The notes below the pieces were generated by a model. The model saw only the letters and a program-made list of their open reading frames with translations. It had not been told where the DNA came from and searched no databases. The position numbers and the translations under genes were made by a program. 64,000 nt of DNA from JAWPMT01 sp965242775. GTDB lineage: Bacteria; Bacteroidota; Bacteroidia; Cytophagales; Cyclobacteriaceae. Location of the stretch: assembly GCA_965242775.1 (NCBI GenBank), contig CBDETI010000005.1, forward strand, positions 496,001 through 560,000, in the 5' to 3' direction. The first letter of the stretch is position 1, and each line of letters starts with the position of its first letter. This document shows, piece after piece, positions 1 to 8,020 of this stretch.

Positions 1-3
1 ACT

Positions 4-942
4 ATGCAAAATCGTAGATCTTTCCTAAGGCAAACTGCTATCACTTCTTCTGCGATGGCGTTTTTCCCCAATACCGGTTGGGACCTAAGTAAGCTTATGG
101 ACAACAAACTGAATATCTCGTTGGCGCAGTGGTCGCTCAACAGGTCGATCCGTGATGGCACGATCAAGGCTGAAGATTTTGCCTCAATTTCAAAAAACAC
201 TTACCAAATAGACGCCATCGAATATGTCTCTGGCCTGTATCCTGAGAAGGGCGCTGACGAGGCGTTTTGGCTCGATTTGAAAAAAAGAGCCGATGACGAA
301 GGTGTAAAAAGCCTCTTGATCATGGTCGATGAAGAGGGTGATCTAGGTGATATGGTTGAGGGAAATAGGTTGAAAGCAGTCGAAAATCATTATAAGTGGG
401 TGGATAATGCCAAAGCACTGGGATGTCATTCAATTAGGGTCAATGCCTTTGGCCAGGGAAGCATTGCTCAGGTAAAGAGTGCGCTGGTAGATGGGCTCGG
501 AAGGCTTGCTGAATATGGCGCTAGCCAAGGGATCAACATTTTAATAGAAAACCACGGGCTGCATAGCTCAAATGGCAAGTTTGTAGTAGATGTAATAAAA
601 AGGGTCAACAGCCCGCACCTGGGTACGCTCCCCGATTTTGGAAACTGGTGCTTAACAAAGAAGTGGGGTGGCACGAGCGATGGTGATTGTACGCAGGCCT
701 ACGATTTCTATACTGGTCTCTCTGACTTCCTTCCTTACGCGAAAGGAGTAAGTGCCAAGTCCTACGATTTTGATGAAAAAGGAAGCCAAATTTCGCTTGA
801 TTACCATCGCTTCTTGAGGATCTTAAAAGAGGCTAGCTACAATGGCTACATCGGCATTGAGTATGAAGGCAACAACCTCGGAGAACATGAGGGCATCATC
901 GCGACAAAAGCGTTGCTGGAGCGTGTTTGGAGCAGCTTGTAG
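4..942 (+). CDS. Sugar phosphate isomerase/epimerase-like TIM-barrel protein with Tat-like signal
   Basis: A 312-residue protein of the xylose-isomerase-like TIM-barrel superfamily (hydroxypyruvate isomerase / sugar epimerase group). Visible: a twin-arginine-like leader (RRSFLRQ at residues 4-10 followed by a hydrophobic stretch), so export to the periplasm is likely. Conserved barrel motifs follow: ENHG at 182-185, PDFGNW with D211, and a C-terminal IEYEG with E286, which in this family supply metal ligands and catalytic acids. Length is normal for the family. Substrate cannot be told from sequence. It begins 3 bases into the window, so upstream partners are unseen; such exported isomerases often sit with Gfo/Idh/MocA proteins, and one is encoded at 51.4-52.9 kb but not adjacent. 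Confidence 0.85.
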   Translation: MQNRRSFLRQTAITSSAMAFFPNTGWDLSKLMDNKLNISLAQWSLNRSIRDGTIKAEDFASISKNTYQIDAIEYVSGLYPEKGADEAFWLDLKKRADDEGVKSLLIMVDEEGDLGDMVEGNRLKAVENHYKWVDNAKALGCHSIRVNAFGQGSIAQVKSALVDGLGRLAEYGASQGINILIENHGLHSSNGKFVVDVIKRVNSPHLGTLPDFGNWCLTKKWGGTSDGDCTQAYDFYTGLSDFLPYAKGVSAKSYDFDEKGSQISLDYHRFLRILKEASYNGYIGIEYEGNNLGEHEGIIATKALLERVWSSL

Positions 943-945
943 CCT

Positions 946-1563
946 TTAGGGGTGCTCTTGCCAATAAGCGGTTAGAAGTTTCTTCCAGATACGAGCATTT
1001 TCGGCGTTCGGCACAAATCCATCTTTCAAATAGACCTGATGAGTGGCTAGCGAGTCGTAGGTTATGGCCCAGGCAACAATTGGCTTAAGCTTTTCATGAA
1101 CACTCTGGTTGGATTCATCCCAATTATATTGGGTTTCCTTGACACGAAGTTCTTCGTCGAACCAAAAAGTTACTGTTGCTGACAGGCCATGGGGTATTCC
1201 GATTAAATGAAAAAACTCATTGTCTTCGTTGAACCTGCCGGTGACTGAAACTTCACTCTCGTCAAAAGCAGTAACAGAGAAAGAATAGCTACCATTCCAC
1301 GCGACATCCCACTGGTTCCATCCGGAATTGGGGTTAAACCTGGAAGTAATACCTTCTCCTTCTTTTGCGCCATGCCAGGTTAGGCTCACCTTTTGTTTAA
1401 ATTCAGCATAATCCGGATGCTCAAAATCATGTCTGTTTTTGGCGGCATAGTATCGGTCCACCTTCTCCAGTACACGGTCTTTTATGCTCTGGCTTGAGCA
1501 AAACACCAACGGAAGAACGAAACACAACCAAGCAAATCTCATCCAGTGAAAATATCTATTCAT
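946..1563 (-). CDS. Hypothetical exported protein, possible NTF2-like fold
   Basis: A 205-residue protein I do not recognise with certainty. The start chosen is the Met that opens a clean signal peptide (charged MNRYFHWMR, then a hydrophobic core ending VFCSS); the reading frame stays open 12 codons further upstream, but those residues do not look like a leader. The Cys after VF would make a poor lipobox, so lipidation is uncertain. The body opens with a helix containing DRYYAAKNRHDFE and continues with alternating beta segments rich in Trp and Phe, reminiscent of the NTF2/SnoaL fold (inference). It converges on the isomerase-like gene with only a 3-base gap. Confidence 0.6.
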   Translation of the reverse strand: MNRYFHWMRFAWLCFVLPLVFCSSQSIKDRVLEKVDRYYAAKNRHDFEHPDYAEFKQKVSLTWHGAKEGEGITSRFNPNSGWNQWDVAWNGSYSFSVTAFDESEVSVTGRFNEDNEFFHLIGIPHGLSATVTFWFDEELRVKETQYNWDESNQSVHEKLKPIVAWAITYDSLATHQVYLKDGFVPNAENARIWKKLLTAYWQEHP

Positions 1564-1621
1564 CACTGCACCGGTAACCACTTTCGTGCGGTTTTGCATA
1601 TCGTTAACACTGCAATATACC

Positions 1622-3037
1622 TTATGGCCTTGCCAGCGAACCTAGCAACCTCAGGCTGTTGTCTACCATGTCGTTAAATGGTAGCCCAAAGCTGATCCTG
1701 ATGAAATTTTCAAACCCGGGTGAAGCACTGAAGATAGAGCCGGGCCAAATACTGACGTCCTCGTCAAGTGCCTTGTGAAATAAGTCGATGGCATTGATGC
1801 TTTTATCCAATTCAACCCAAAGGACAAAGCCACCCATTGGTTTGGTAACCTTGGTGCCTGCAGGGAAGTATTTCGCAATCGCTTCGAGGTATTGCATAGA
1901 TGCCAGCTGCAGGGCCTTTCGAAGTTTTTTGATGTGCAAATCATACCTGCCAGTGTTGAAAAATTGCGCCATTGCTGCCTGGGTAGGATTGGTTGCCGAT
2001 ACGGTTTGCATGATCTTTACTTCCAGAAAGCGATCTCTGAACTTGCCAGGCGAACACCAGCCAATTCGGTATCCGGGAGCCAATGTTTTGGATAGAGAAG
2101 CACACAGCATAACCATGCCGCTTTCGTCGAAAGACTTACATGTTCTGGGTCTGGAGCTGCCAAAGTAGATCTCGCCATAGATGTCATCCTCGATCAATGG
2201 AACGTTGGCTTTCGAAAGGATGCCCACAAGCTTTTGTTTGGTTTTATCCTTCATCAGATGCCCTGTTGGATTGCTAAAATTGGGAATGAATATGCAGGCA
2301 CTCACAGGATACTGTCGCAGGCACTCCTGGAGATAGTCCAAATCCATTCCATCCCTGGGGTGTACGTTGATCTCGATGGCTTTTAGCCCCAGGTTTCTAA
2401 GGGTATTATAAATACTGAAATACGTAGGACGCTCGATGATCACCGTATCCCCGGGTTTGGTCACCGTCATCAAACACAAAACCAATGACTCCACACAACC
2501 TTGTGTGATAATTACTTCCTCCGGATCACAGCTGCCCTCACCGAAGGTATGCCGAACAATCTGCCGACGCAATTCAACGTTACCCTCAGCATCCTCATAT
2601 CCAAGACAACTGGTTTCGCTTTTACGGAGGGCCTCGGCCATGGATTTGTTGAGTTTAGCCTGAGGCAAAAGACTCACGTCCGGTCCAGATATTGACAACC
2701 TGACAATACCCTCGCGACTTAGTTTGCGAAACGCAAATGATACAATTTGGTCCGTCCCCCTTGGCTCGGCAATGGTCACTTGCTCCTTGGGAACGCTCAC
2801 ATCAGAAATATTGATACCACCACGCACATAGTAGCCCGATTTGGGTCTTGCCTCGATCAGCCCTTTTATGATCAGTTCTTCATAGGCCTTGTTCGCTGTG
2901 CTGAGACTTATGTTTTGCTTTTTACTTAGAGATCGGACTGATTGCAATTTTTCGCCACTCTTTAGTGCTCCTTGCTCGATCATTCGCTGGATGCTATTGG
3001 AGACTTCCTCGTATTTAAAAAGTTGCTTGCCCACCAT
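1622..3037 (-). CDS. MocR/PdxR-type regulator: GntR winged helix fused to PLP aminotransferase fold
   Basis: A 471-residue fusion. Residues about 10-75 are a GntR-type winged helix-turn-helix (SVRSLSKKQNISLSTANKAYEELI). Residues about 110-470 have the fold-type I aminotransferase layout: a substrate-loop NFSNPTGH, a DDIYGEIYF segment with the cofactor-binding Asp, and the PLP Schiff-base motif SLSKTLAPG with K317. Length is typical for MocR proteins, which use the PLP domain as an effector sensor rather than as an enzyme. The gene is divergent from a GNAT acetyltransferase and a LysE exporter, and the intergenic DNA carries a 13-base direct repeat, the kind of site MocR proteins bind. Likely role: controlling that pair in response to an amino acid or PLP-linked signal (inference). 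Confidence 0.9.
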   Translation of the reverse strand: MVGKQLFKYEEVSNSIQRMIEQGALKSGEKLQSVRSLSKKQNISLSTANKAYEELIIKGLIEARPKSGYYVRGGINISDVSVPKEQVTIAEPRGTDQIVSFAFRKLSREGIVRLSISGPDVSLLPQAKLNKSMAEALRKSETSCLGYEDAEGNVELRRQIVRHTFGEGSCDPEEVIITQGCVESLVLCLMTVTKPGDTVIIERPTYFSIYNTLRNLGLKAIEINVHPRDGMDLDYLQECLRQYPVSACIFIPNFSNPTGHLMKDKTKQKLVGILSKANVPLIEDDIYGEIYFGSSRPRTCKSFDESGMVMLCASLSKTLAPGYRIGWCSPGKFRDRFLEVKIMQTVSATNPTQAAMAQFFNTGRYDLHIKKLRKALQLASMQYLEAIAKYFPAGTKVTKPMGGFVLWVELDKSINAIDLFHKALDEDVSIWPGSIFSASPGFENFIRISFGLPFNDMVDNSLRLLGSLARP

Positions 3038-3077
3038 CTGTTATGGTATATTTTTTAAAATCTGCATCTGATATGGT
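3035..3077. promoter_or_regulatory. Direct-repeat operator between MocR and GNAT/LysE genes
   Basis: CATCTGTTATGGT at 3035-3047 recurs as CATCTGATATGGT at 3065-3077: 12 of 13 bases match and the starts are 30 bases apart, about three helical turns. The first copy includes the MocR start codon. MocR-family regulators are known to bind paired direct repeats with their two winged helices. An inverted partial copy (ATACCAT) lies at 3126-3132, just before the GNAT start. The pairing seen here fits autoregulation plus control of the divergent operon; binding itself is inference. Confidence 0.6.
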
Positions 3078-3080
3078 TTT

Positions 3081-3099
3081 CAAAGATAATCTAAGTTTG
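3081..3099. promoter_or_regulatory. Back-to-back Bacteroidota -7 elements
   Basis: Two matches to TAnnTTTG lie side by side: TATCTTTG on the minus strand (3088-3081), serving the MocR gene, and TAAGTTTG on the plus strand (3092-3099), serving the acetyltransferase. Clear -33 TTTG partners are not seen at the usual spacing. The direct repeats lie immediately downstream of the minus-strand element, where bound regulator would cover the MocR transcription start. Confidence 0.45.
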
Positions 3100-3135
3100 G
3101 CTTTAGATGTACCTGATATTTAGAAATACCATTCA

Positions 3136-3687
3136 ATGAAGCTGACCGTTCGAGAATTGCAATCTGAAGATGCCCCTAAGGTTGTAGACTACTTTTGGTC
3201 TGCTACCCCTGACGTCTTACAAGCTATGGGTGCCGACAAGGAGCTACTACCGGAAAGGCAGCTCTGGATCCAATCCCTGGCTAGCGAGATTAATAAGGAT
3301 AAGCCGGAAAGGGATAACTTCTATTTGATTTGGCAAGTGGACGGTCAGGATGTTGGGCACTCCAACATCAATAATCTAACATATGGTCTTGAGGCCCACA
3401 TGCACCTGCACCTGTGGTTTCCCGAAAACCGGAAAAGAGGTGCCGGAACTGAGTTGGTAAAGCTTTCGATCAGACAGTATTTCGAGCTTTTTGAGTTGAA
3501 GCGGCTATGGTGCGAGCCCTACGCAGAAAATCCCGCACCGGCAAGAACTTTATATCAGGTAGGTTTTGATTTTATAAAAAAACACAAAACCACTCCCGGG
3601 ATGATCTGCTTTCCACAAATGGTCAATCAATTTTTGCTGACCAGAGCGTCTTGGGCATCCAAAACAATCTCGAATAATATCAACTAG
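3136..3687 (+). CDS. GNAT family N-acetyltransferase
   Basis: A 183-residue GNAT acetyltransferase that would transfer acetyl from acetyl-CoA to an amine. The N-terminal VRELQSEDAPKVVDYF is a typical GNAT first strand and helix; the central MHLHLWFPENRKRGAGTELV holds the acetyl-CoA pyrophosphate-binding loop (RKRGAGT, a Q/RxxGxG/A variant); then LKRLWCEPYAENPAPARTLYQVGF is the RimJ-like end of the fold, where family members acetylate amino groups of small molecules or proteins. It is 11 bases upstream of the LysE exporter gene and divergent from MocR, so acetylation and export of the same amino acid-like compound is a reasonable inference. Confidence 0.88.
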   Translation: MKLTVRELQSEDAPKVVDYFWSATPDVLQAMGADKELLPERQLWIQSLASEINKDKPERDNFYLIWQVDGQDVGHSNINNLTYGLEAHMHLHLWFPENRKRGAGTELVKLSIRQYFELFELKRLWCEPYAENPAPARTLYQVGFDFIKKHKTTPGMICFPQMVNQFLLTRASWASKTISNNIN

Positions 3688-3698
3688 AATCTTACGAC

Positions 3699-4295
3699 AT
3701 GGTCATTTCTCCACTGGGCCCCTACCTACTTTTTGTATTAGCGCTTTATGCAACGCCAGGACCCGCGACATTAAGCATAGCTGCCAACGGAGCTGCTTTT
3801 GGCTTCAAAAGGACGGTAAAATATGTCTTTGGCCTCATTTTCGGACTATTGCTCATCTTTCTCATGGTGGCTTCCGGGCTAGGCCTGCTTTTCGCAACAT
3901 ATCCGATTGTACGCCAGGTGTTTGAGTGGGTAAGCCTCGCTTACATTATCTATTTAGCTTATAAAATCATCATGTCTTCCTCGGCCCATGGCGGAAGCGC
4001 GGAAAGTCTTGGCTTTATGCAAGGCCTGGGATTATCAATGGTCAACCCGAAAGCATATTTCGCTGTAATTGCCACTATAAGTCAGTTTACCAAGGATGGT
4101 GAGGAATATCTGGAAAGCTTGATTGCCGTGACAATTTGGTCCACCCTGTCCGCATTGATTTTGGATCTTCTTTGGGCATATCTGGGCGGTTATATCGGCC
4201 AACTTGCCAGGCAACCTCGAGTAGCCATGGGAATCAACTGGTTCTTTGCTATTCTGCTTGTAGGGAGTGTAGTGGCCACCATGCTTTATGCCTGA
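3699..4295 (+). CDS. LysE/RhtB family amino acid exporter
   Basis: A 198-residue inner-membrane exporter with about six hydrophobic segments. The hallmark N-terminal TPGPATLSIAANGAAFGFKRT matches the LysE/RhtB signature around residues 20-40, and the middle segment GLGLSMVNPKAYFAVIATISQF carries the conserved NPKA. Length is standard. Family members export lysine, threonine, homoserine, leucine or similar compounds by exchange with protons; which one applies here cannot be read. Co-transcription with the acetyltransferase is likely from the 11-base spacing. Confidence 0.9.
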   Translation: MVISPLGPYLLFVLALYATPGPATLSIAANGAAFGFKRTVKYVFGLIFGLLLIFLMVASGLGLLFATYPIVRQVFEWVSLAYIIYLAYKIIMSSSAHGGSAESLGFMQGLGLSMVNPKAYFAVIATISQFTKDGEEYLESLIAVTIWSTLSALILDLLWAYLGGYIGQLARQPRVAMGINWFFAILLVGSVVATMLYA

Positions 4296-4394
4296 CGCGC
4301 AGTATTACACGCCACGCTTTTCAGCTTAAATAACACAGTGCTTGCTGTCCTACCTGTTTTGCGTTGACTGATCCACGATCAATACGTGTGATTG

Positions 4395-4727
4395 TTAGTC
4401 TACTTCCCTGACTTCAATATCGCCATGATGCGCAGGTACAGCTATTCTGAATGCGATGAATGGAAACAAGGGGTTGGGCAGCCAGTACTTCCACCCTAAC
4501 ATGGGGTACTTTGTGCCTTCCTGCGATTTGAAATGATACCAGAAATACAGGAATTTATACGGGCAAATACCAGGGATACCCGAAAACCGAAAACCTTTCG
4601 TCAATAGGTTTTTGTTAGCTATATAATAGTTACCTTCAAAAGCAAACATGCCCCATCCTTTGAGGCCCCGAGCTAAAAGCTCACCGGATGGTTTATGGAA
4701 AATTTCCACCGTTTTTGAAACTGACAT
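4395..4727 (-). CDS. DUF427-like small protein
   Basis: A 110-residue protein with features I associate with the DUF427 family: an early GNYYIA segment, a central GICPYKFLYFWYHF block and a later W-x-Y-x-x-P-x-P motif leading to a final beta strand (PAHHGDIEVRE). No signal peptide or membrane segment stands out. DUF427 proteins have a small beta-rich fold of unknown function, and are found in many bacteria and fungi. Assignment rests on motif recognition alone, so it is moderate. Confidence 0.55.
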   Translation of the reverse strand: MSVSKTVEIFHKPSGELLARGLKGWGMFAFEGNYYIANKNLLTKGFRFSGIPGICPYKFLYFWYHFKSQEGTKYPMLGWKYWLPNPLFPFIAFRIAVPAHHGDIEVREVD

Positions 4728-4761
4728 AATCTCTTTTCCAAGTTATGAAAGCTTACGGATT

Positions 4762-4782
4762 TCCCGCTGCCTTTTAGCGGGA
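4762..4782 (+). terminator. Hairpin followed by short T-rich tract
   Basis: TCCCGCT and AGCGGGA pair over 7 bases around a 7-base loop, followed on the plus strand by GTCTTTTG. It reads as a weak intrinsic terminator on plus, yet no plus-strand gene ends nearby (the LysE gene stops 470 bases earlier). On minus it lies about 90 bases after the 110-residue helical gene, but there the stem is followed by AAATCC rather than U-rich sequence. It may act as a minus-strand RNA end-protecting stem. Confidence 0.35.
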
Positions 4783-4869
4783 GTCTTTTGTAAACGCAGG
4801 AACTATGTCGTCTGGCAAGCCAAGAGTTAGTAACCTAAGCAGGATCACCTTCGCTGGCGAGTATTGGAA

Positions 4870-5202
4870 TTACAGGAAATTGCCTCCGGGAATGGCATTT
4901 TTGATCACTCCCTTGAGAACACCAATGGCCGCATTGATCGCTTCTTGAGCCGCGAGCGTGCCAATACCCGCAATTGAAAGGAGGACTGTTTCGACAGCAT
5001 TGGCTCTGATCTTCAGGATCGCCTGCGCTTGCGCTGCTGAAATAGATCCATCAGCTACTTTTTTTGCCAACTCCGTCGTGCGTTTCGCAAAATCCTCCAG
5101 TTCGCCCTCTGCCAGATCCTTGATATCATTAAGATTATCCCCTACCACGCCTTTTACGGCGGTGAGCATGTCTCCTGTTAATTGTTTGAAATCTATATCC
5201 AT
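4870..5202 (-). CDS. Small helical protein of unknown function
   Basis: A 110-residue protein without recognisable family. The sequence is Ala-, Lys- and Glu-rich and predicted as amphipathic helices: an acidic N-terminal helix with repeated DIKDL/GELEDF heptad-like spacing, a middle part EISAAQAQAILKIRANA, then a more hydrophobic Ala/Ile/Gly-rich C-terminal segment that could associate with membrane. It follows the lipoprotein gene on the same strand by 12 bases, so the two are probably co-transcribed and may act together (inference). Confidence 0.6.
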   Translation of the reverse strand: MDIDFKQLTGDMLTAVKGVVGDNLNDIKDLAEGELEDFAKRTTELAKKVADGSISAAQAQAILKIRANAVETVLLSIAGIGTLAAQEAINAAIGVLKGVIKNAIPGGNFL

Positions 5203-5214
5203 GTTCTTTTCGAT

Positions 5215-5652
5215 TTAATTCTCTGAGGCTCTTTTTAGGGCCATTTGAAATTTCTGAATAGCATTGAATTGTGCGTTCAGATCCGGAGTTGTTTGTTCGA
5301 GGACGGCATCAAACCCATCAGTGGAAGCCTTGTGAAGCTCCCTAAGCAAACCAATATTTTCGTTGACCTTCTTCAGCATATTAACAATAAGCTCAGATTT
5401 TTCAATCGCCTCGTTACGCTGTATCAAGATATCCAGACGTACCTCTGCTTCGTCATAAAAATCTACCGCACTATCATAGGGAGGCACCTCTCGTTGCCAC
5501 TTTTTGAAGGTCAAATTGATCGATTCATGCAATTCAGATACCTTCTGATCCGTAATGGCGTCGTATGGCGCAATAAGTCTTACTGTACAAGAAGAAATTG
5601 CGAGAAGAGCCAGTGATAGAAAAAGTACTCGTTGTTTTAAAGCGATATGCAT
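5215..5652 (-). CDS. Small lipoprotein of unknown function
   Basis: A 145-residue lipoprotein: a basic start (MHIALKQR), a hydrophobic core and a lipobox ending AISSC at residues 18-22. The mature part is almost entirely charged helix with likely coiled-coil character (KVSELHESINLTFKKWQ, RLDILIQRNEAIEKSELIVN, NENIGLLRELHK). It heads a probable two-gene unit with the 110-residue helical protein. No known family recognised; a periplasmic helical-bundle role is all that can be said. Confidence 0.65.
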   Translation of the reverse strand: MHIALKQRVLFLSLALLAISSCTVRLIAPYDAITDQKVSELHESINLTFKKWQREVPPYDSAVDFYDEAEVRLDILIQRNEAIEKSELIVNMLKKVNENIGLLRELHKASTDGFDAVLEQTTPDLNAQFNAIQKFQMALKRASEN

Positions 5653-5791
5653 GGCTATGGATTTATTGTTTCCTAAGGCAAGTAAAAGTAGCCTTATGAC
5701 CTGATAGTTACCCTAACTCTTTCGGGGTATTTTTTATAACGGTATCCGAAGCTCTGGAAGCCTTTTATCAATTATAAGCCTGCCCCCGGGA

Positions 5792-6658
5792 TCACTCTCC
5801 CCCAATGAATGCAGTAACTTTCCAGCCTGTAGTATCACTAAAGAGGCTCATGTAGAATAACCCTTTCGAGGTTTCCAACGATACTAATGCGAGATTTCCG
5901 TCGACGTATCTGACATTCCTACCTTGCTCAGTAAGCGATCTGTCTAAGGAAACAACATCTAGCATAAACGCATCGATACTTACAATTCCTGCATTGGGTT
6001 CGTTTGGCGAAGTACGCAGAGCACTCAATGCCGGGGAAGGTTTTTTAAGTAGCTGGCGCAACGCGAGCGTATCCTTGCTTGCAAGCAAAAGAAACCAGTC
6101 TTCGATCAGTTTTTCTGCCAATATCGGGTCTCCAGGGCTAAAAGGATCAGTAATTATCGTGTCTGAGAAAACTACATTGGCGGTATTGTTGGAAGAGACA
6201 ATTTGCCAGTGCGAGTCAATTTTCGAATACAAAAAGAGGTCTTGGCCAGATGACAGCATTTCACCTTCGTAAAACTCACCAAAATCCGCGACTGAATAGG
6301 CTACATTCTTATCACCCTCTACTTGGATATTGGATATTTCCAGGAAATATTCTACTTCAAGAGCTCCTAAAAACGAAATCAAATCTTTGACCGGGAAGAT
6401 ATTTATTCTCAGGCCTCTGGGATCACGTATATAAGCATTCAACTGCACTTCGGGGCTCGCAAAAGCAGCCGCGAGTAACAGCGTGTCCTTTTGCTTAAAT
6501 CCCCTCTCAAAATCTCTGTAGGCCTGCACTACCCCATCTCTGCCCTGAAACTCCTGCGACCTTTCGGGCCTTGAACAAGCAAAAATCAAGAGAATCAGGG
6601 CTTGACAGATAAAGTATGGGAAATTACGCGTTTTGCCTTGCTTAAGAGTCGTTTTCAT
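5792..6658 (-). CDS. Lipoprotein with probable NTF2/SnoaL-like repeats
   Basis: A 288-residue lipoprotein. The leader is basic (MKTTLKQGKTRNF) then hydrophobic, with lipobox LIFAC near residue 28. The mature part seems to contain two related alpha+beta units, each opening with a helix of the form VVQAYRDFERGFKQKD or KLIEDWFLLLASKDTLALRQLL followed by beta strands, which resembles tandem NTF2-like/SnoaL-like domains (inference from pattern). Function unknown. It is divergent from the AraC-type regulator gene; 234 bases separate the two starts, in which no clear promoter was found. Confidence 0.6.
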   Translation of the reverse strand: MKTTLKQGKTRNFPYFICQALILLIFACSRPERSQEFQGRDGVVQAYRDFERGFKQKDTLLLAAAFASPEVQLNAYIRDPRGLRINIFPVKDLISFLGALEVEYFLEISNIQVEGDKNVAYSVADFGEFYEGEMLSSGQDLFLYSKIDSHWQIVSSNNTANVVFSDTIITDPFSPGDPILAEKLIEDWFLLLASKDTLALRQLLKKPSPALSALRTSPNEPNAGIVSIDAFMLDVVSLDRSLTEQGRNVRYVDGNLALVSLETSKGLFYMSLFSDTTGWKVTAFIGGE

Positions 6659-6892
6659 AGTCTTAACATTGAACCTGGGTCCTCCATGATGGCTTGCTCA
6701 TTGCAGAAAACTAGCAGTCCATGGCTGACAAATTGGAAAGTCCTATGATCTTTTACCATTTATTAATCCGCTCGTAAGTCGTCTCAGGAAAGGGATTGAC
6801 TCTTCCAAGCCTGGTAGTTCATTTGTTTTGAGTAGCGAAGAAAATGTCAGCAGGGTGCAGTTATTTTGTGCGCTCACCTCAGCAAACAGGAA

Positions 6893-7930
6893 ATGGCAAC
6901 AGGGCAATTGCTTTTGGTTATTCTAAGTGGTCTCGGTGTGGTCCACGGACTTTACCTGTCCATTTTCCTATGGAGCTACCGGAGCGGCAAAAGGCTTTCA
7001 AATCGATTACTGAGCATACTATTGCTGGTACTGTCATTCAGGATTGGAAAGTCTGTTTTCCTTGAATTCACGGTTGACCTAGATGTCAAATTCATTTTCG
7101 TAGGCCTTGCACTGATGACGATTCTAGGGCCTATTTACTTCTTTTTTGCTAAGGCTTGTCTGGACAAATCGTTTCGCTTCCGCCCCATCCTGTCACTTCA
7201 CTTCCTGCCAGGGTTGTTGGGAAGTGTATTTGGCATTTGGCTGAATCAGGCCCGGGTAGAGAGCTTACCCATGATTGTCCTGTTGATGCTATTCATTTTC
7301 TACTATGGTCATTTTCTCGGCTATCTCCTCATTACCCAGCGATTGACACGGAGCCACCAGGGAGACCCTGACCTGAAGGCGTCTGTTACCATGCTCCGTT
7401 TAATGACCGGAGGTTTATTCATTATCTGGTTTGCTTATGTGCTCAACTTATTTGACGACCTCATCCCGTATGTTGCCGGCCCAGCGCTTTATTCGGTAGT
7501 TGTCTATTGGATCAGCTTTAGGATGATTAAGGCGGGGCATCTCCAGAAAATAGGCCAAGAGAAATACAAAACCACACCGGTTTCAGATGAGCAGGTAGCG
7601 GTGGTGTTTTCAAAAGTCCTTGAAATGGTTGACCATCAAAAGGGTTTCCTAGATGCGGAATTGTCGCTTAAGAAGTTGAGTCAACATCTTCATGTCAGCT
7701 CTCAAGTCCTCTCAATGGTGATTAACAAGGAAAGCGGCCTGAATTTTAACGCTTTTGTCAATCGATATCGCATTGAGGAGGCGAAAGTACTCCTCTCGGA
7801 TCGCAACCTGATGAATAGGACTATCTCTTCGATTGCCAATGAGGTAGGTTTCAATAGCATCTCAAGTTTTAATGCCGCATTTAAAAAACAGACCGGACAA
7901 ACCCCATTGGATTTTAGAGCGGACTTGTGA
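6893..7930 (+). CDS. AraC-family regulator with N-terminal membrane domain
   Basis: A 345-residue regulator. The N-terminal 210 residues hold about seven hydrophobic segments (for example LLLVILSGLGVVHGLYLSIF and MIVLLMLFIFYYGHFLGYLL), and the C-terminal about 100 residues are an AraC/XylS DNA-binding domain with two helix-turn-helix units (LSLKKLSQHLHVSSQVLSMV, and a second ending SISSFNAAFKKQTGQTPLDF). This membrane-sensor/AraC arrangement is common in Bacteroidota. The ATG chosen starts MATGQLLL; an in-frame TTG 27 bases upstream would add nine polar residues. It is followed by a DJ-1/PfpI gene, and a direct-repeat operator at the gene end suggests it controls that gene. Confidence 0.88.
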   Translation: MATGQLLLVILSGLGVVHGLYLSIFLWSYRSGKRLSNRLLSILLLVLSFRIGKSVFLEFTVDLDVKFIFVGLALMTILGPIYFFFAKACLDKSFRFRPILSLHFLPGLLGSVFGIWLNQARVESLPMIVLLMLFIFYYGHFLGYLLITQRLTRSHQGDPDLKASVTMLRLMTGGLFIIWFAYVLNLFDDLIPYVAGPALYSVVVYWISFRMIKAGHLQKIGQEKYKTTPVSDEQVAVVFSKVLEMVDHQKGFLDAELSLKKLSQHLHVSSQVLSMVINKESGLNFNAFVNRYRIEEAKVLLSDRNLMNRTISSIANEVGFNSISSFNAAFKKQTGQTPLDFRADL

Positions 7931-7964
7931 AATGATAGTTTGCTCATGTGAAATGATCATTTCA
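7926..7964. promoter_or_regulatory. AraC-type direct-repeat operator upstream of the PfpI gene
   Basis: TGTGAAATGAT occurs at 7926-7936 and again at 7947-7957, exactly 21 bases apart, i.e. two helical turns, the spacing at which AraC-family monomers bind tandem half-sites. The second copy is also part of a perfect 16-base palindrome TGAAATGATCATTTCA (7949-7964). The first copy overlaps the regulator's stop codon, and the array lies 57 bases before the next start codon, a sensible place for an activator. Sequence pattern is seen directly; the binding partner is inferred. Confidence 0.6.
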
Positions 7965-8020
7965 TAAGCCATGGCCGTATTCCTGACGTTGTTTCGCTTC
8001 AAAATAATGATGCAAAAACA

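Noticed and set aside
5708..5735. TACCC/GGGTA hairpin with a T-run between two minus-strand genes
   Set aside because: The T-run is on the plus strand where no gene ends; the 5-bp stem is too weak.
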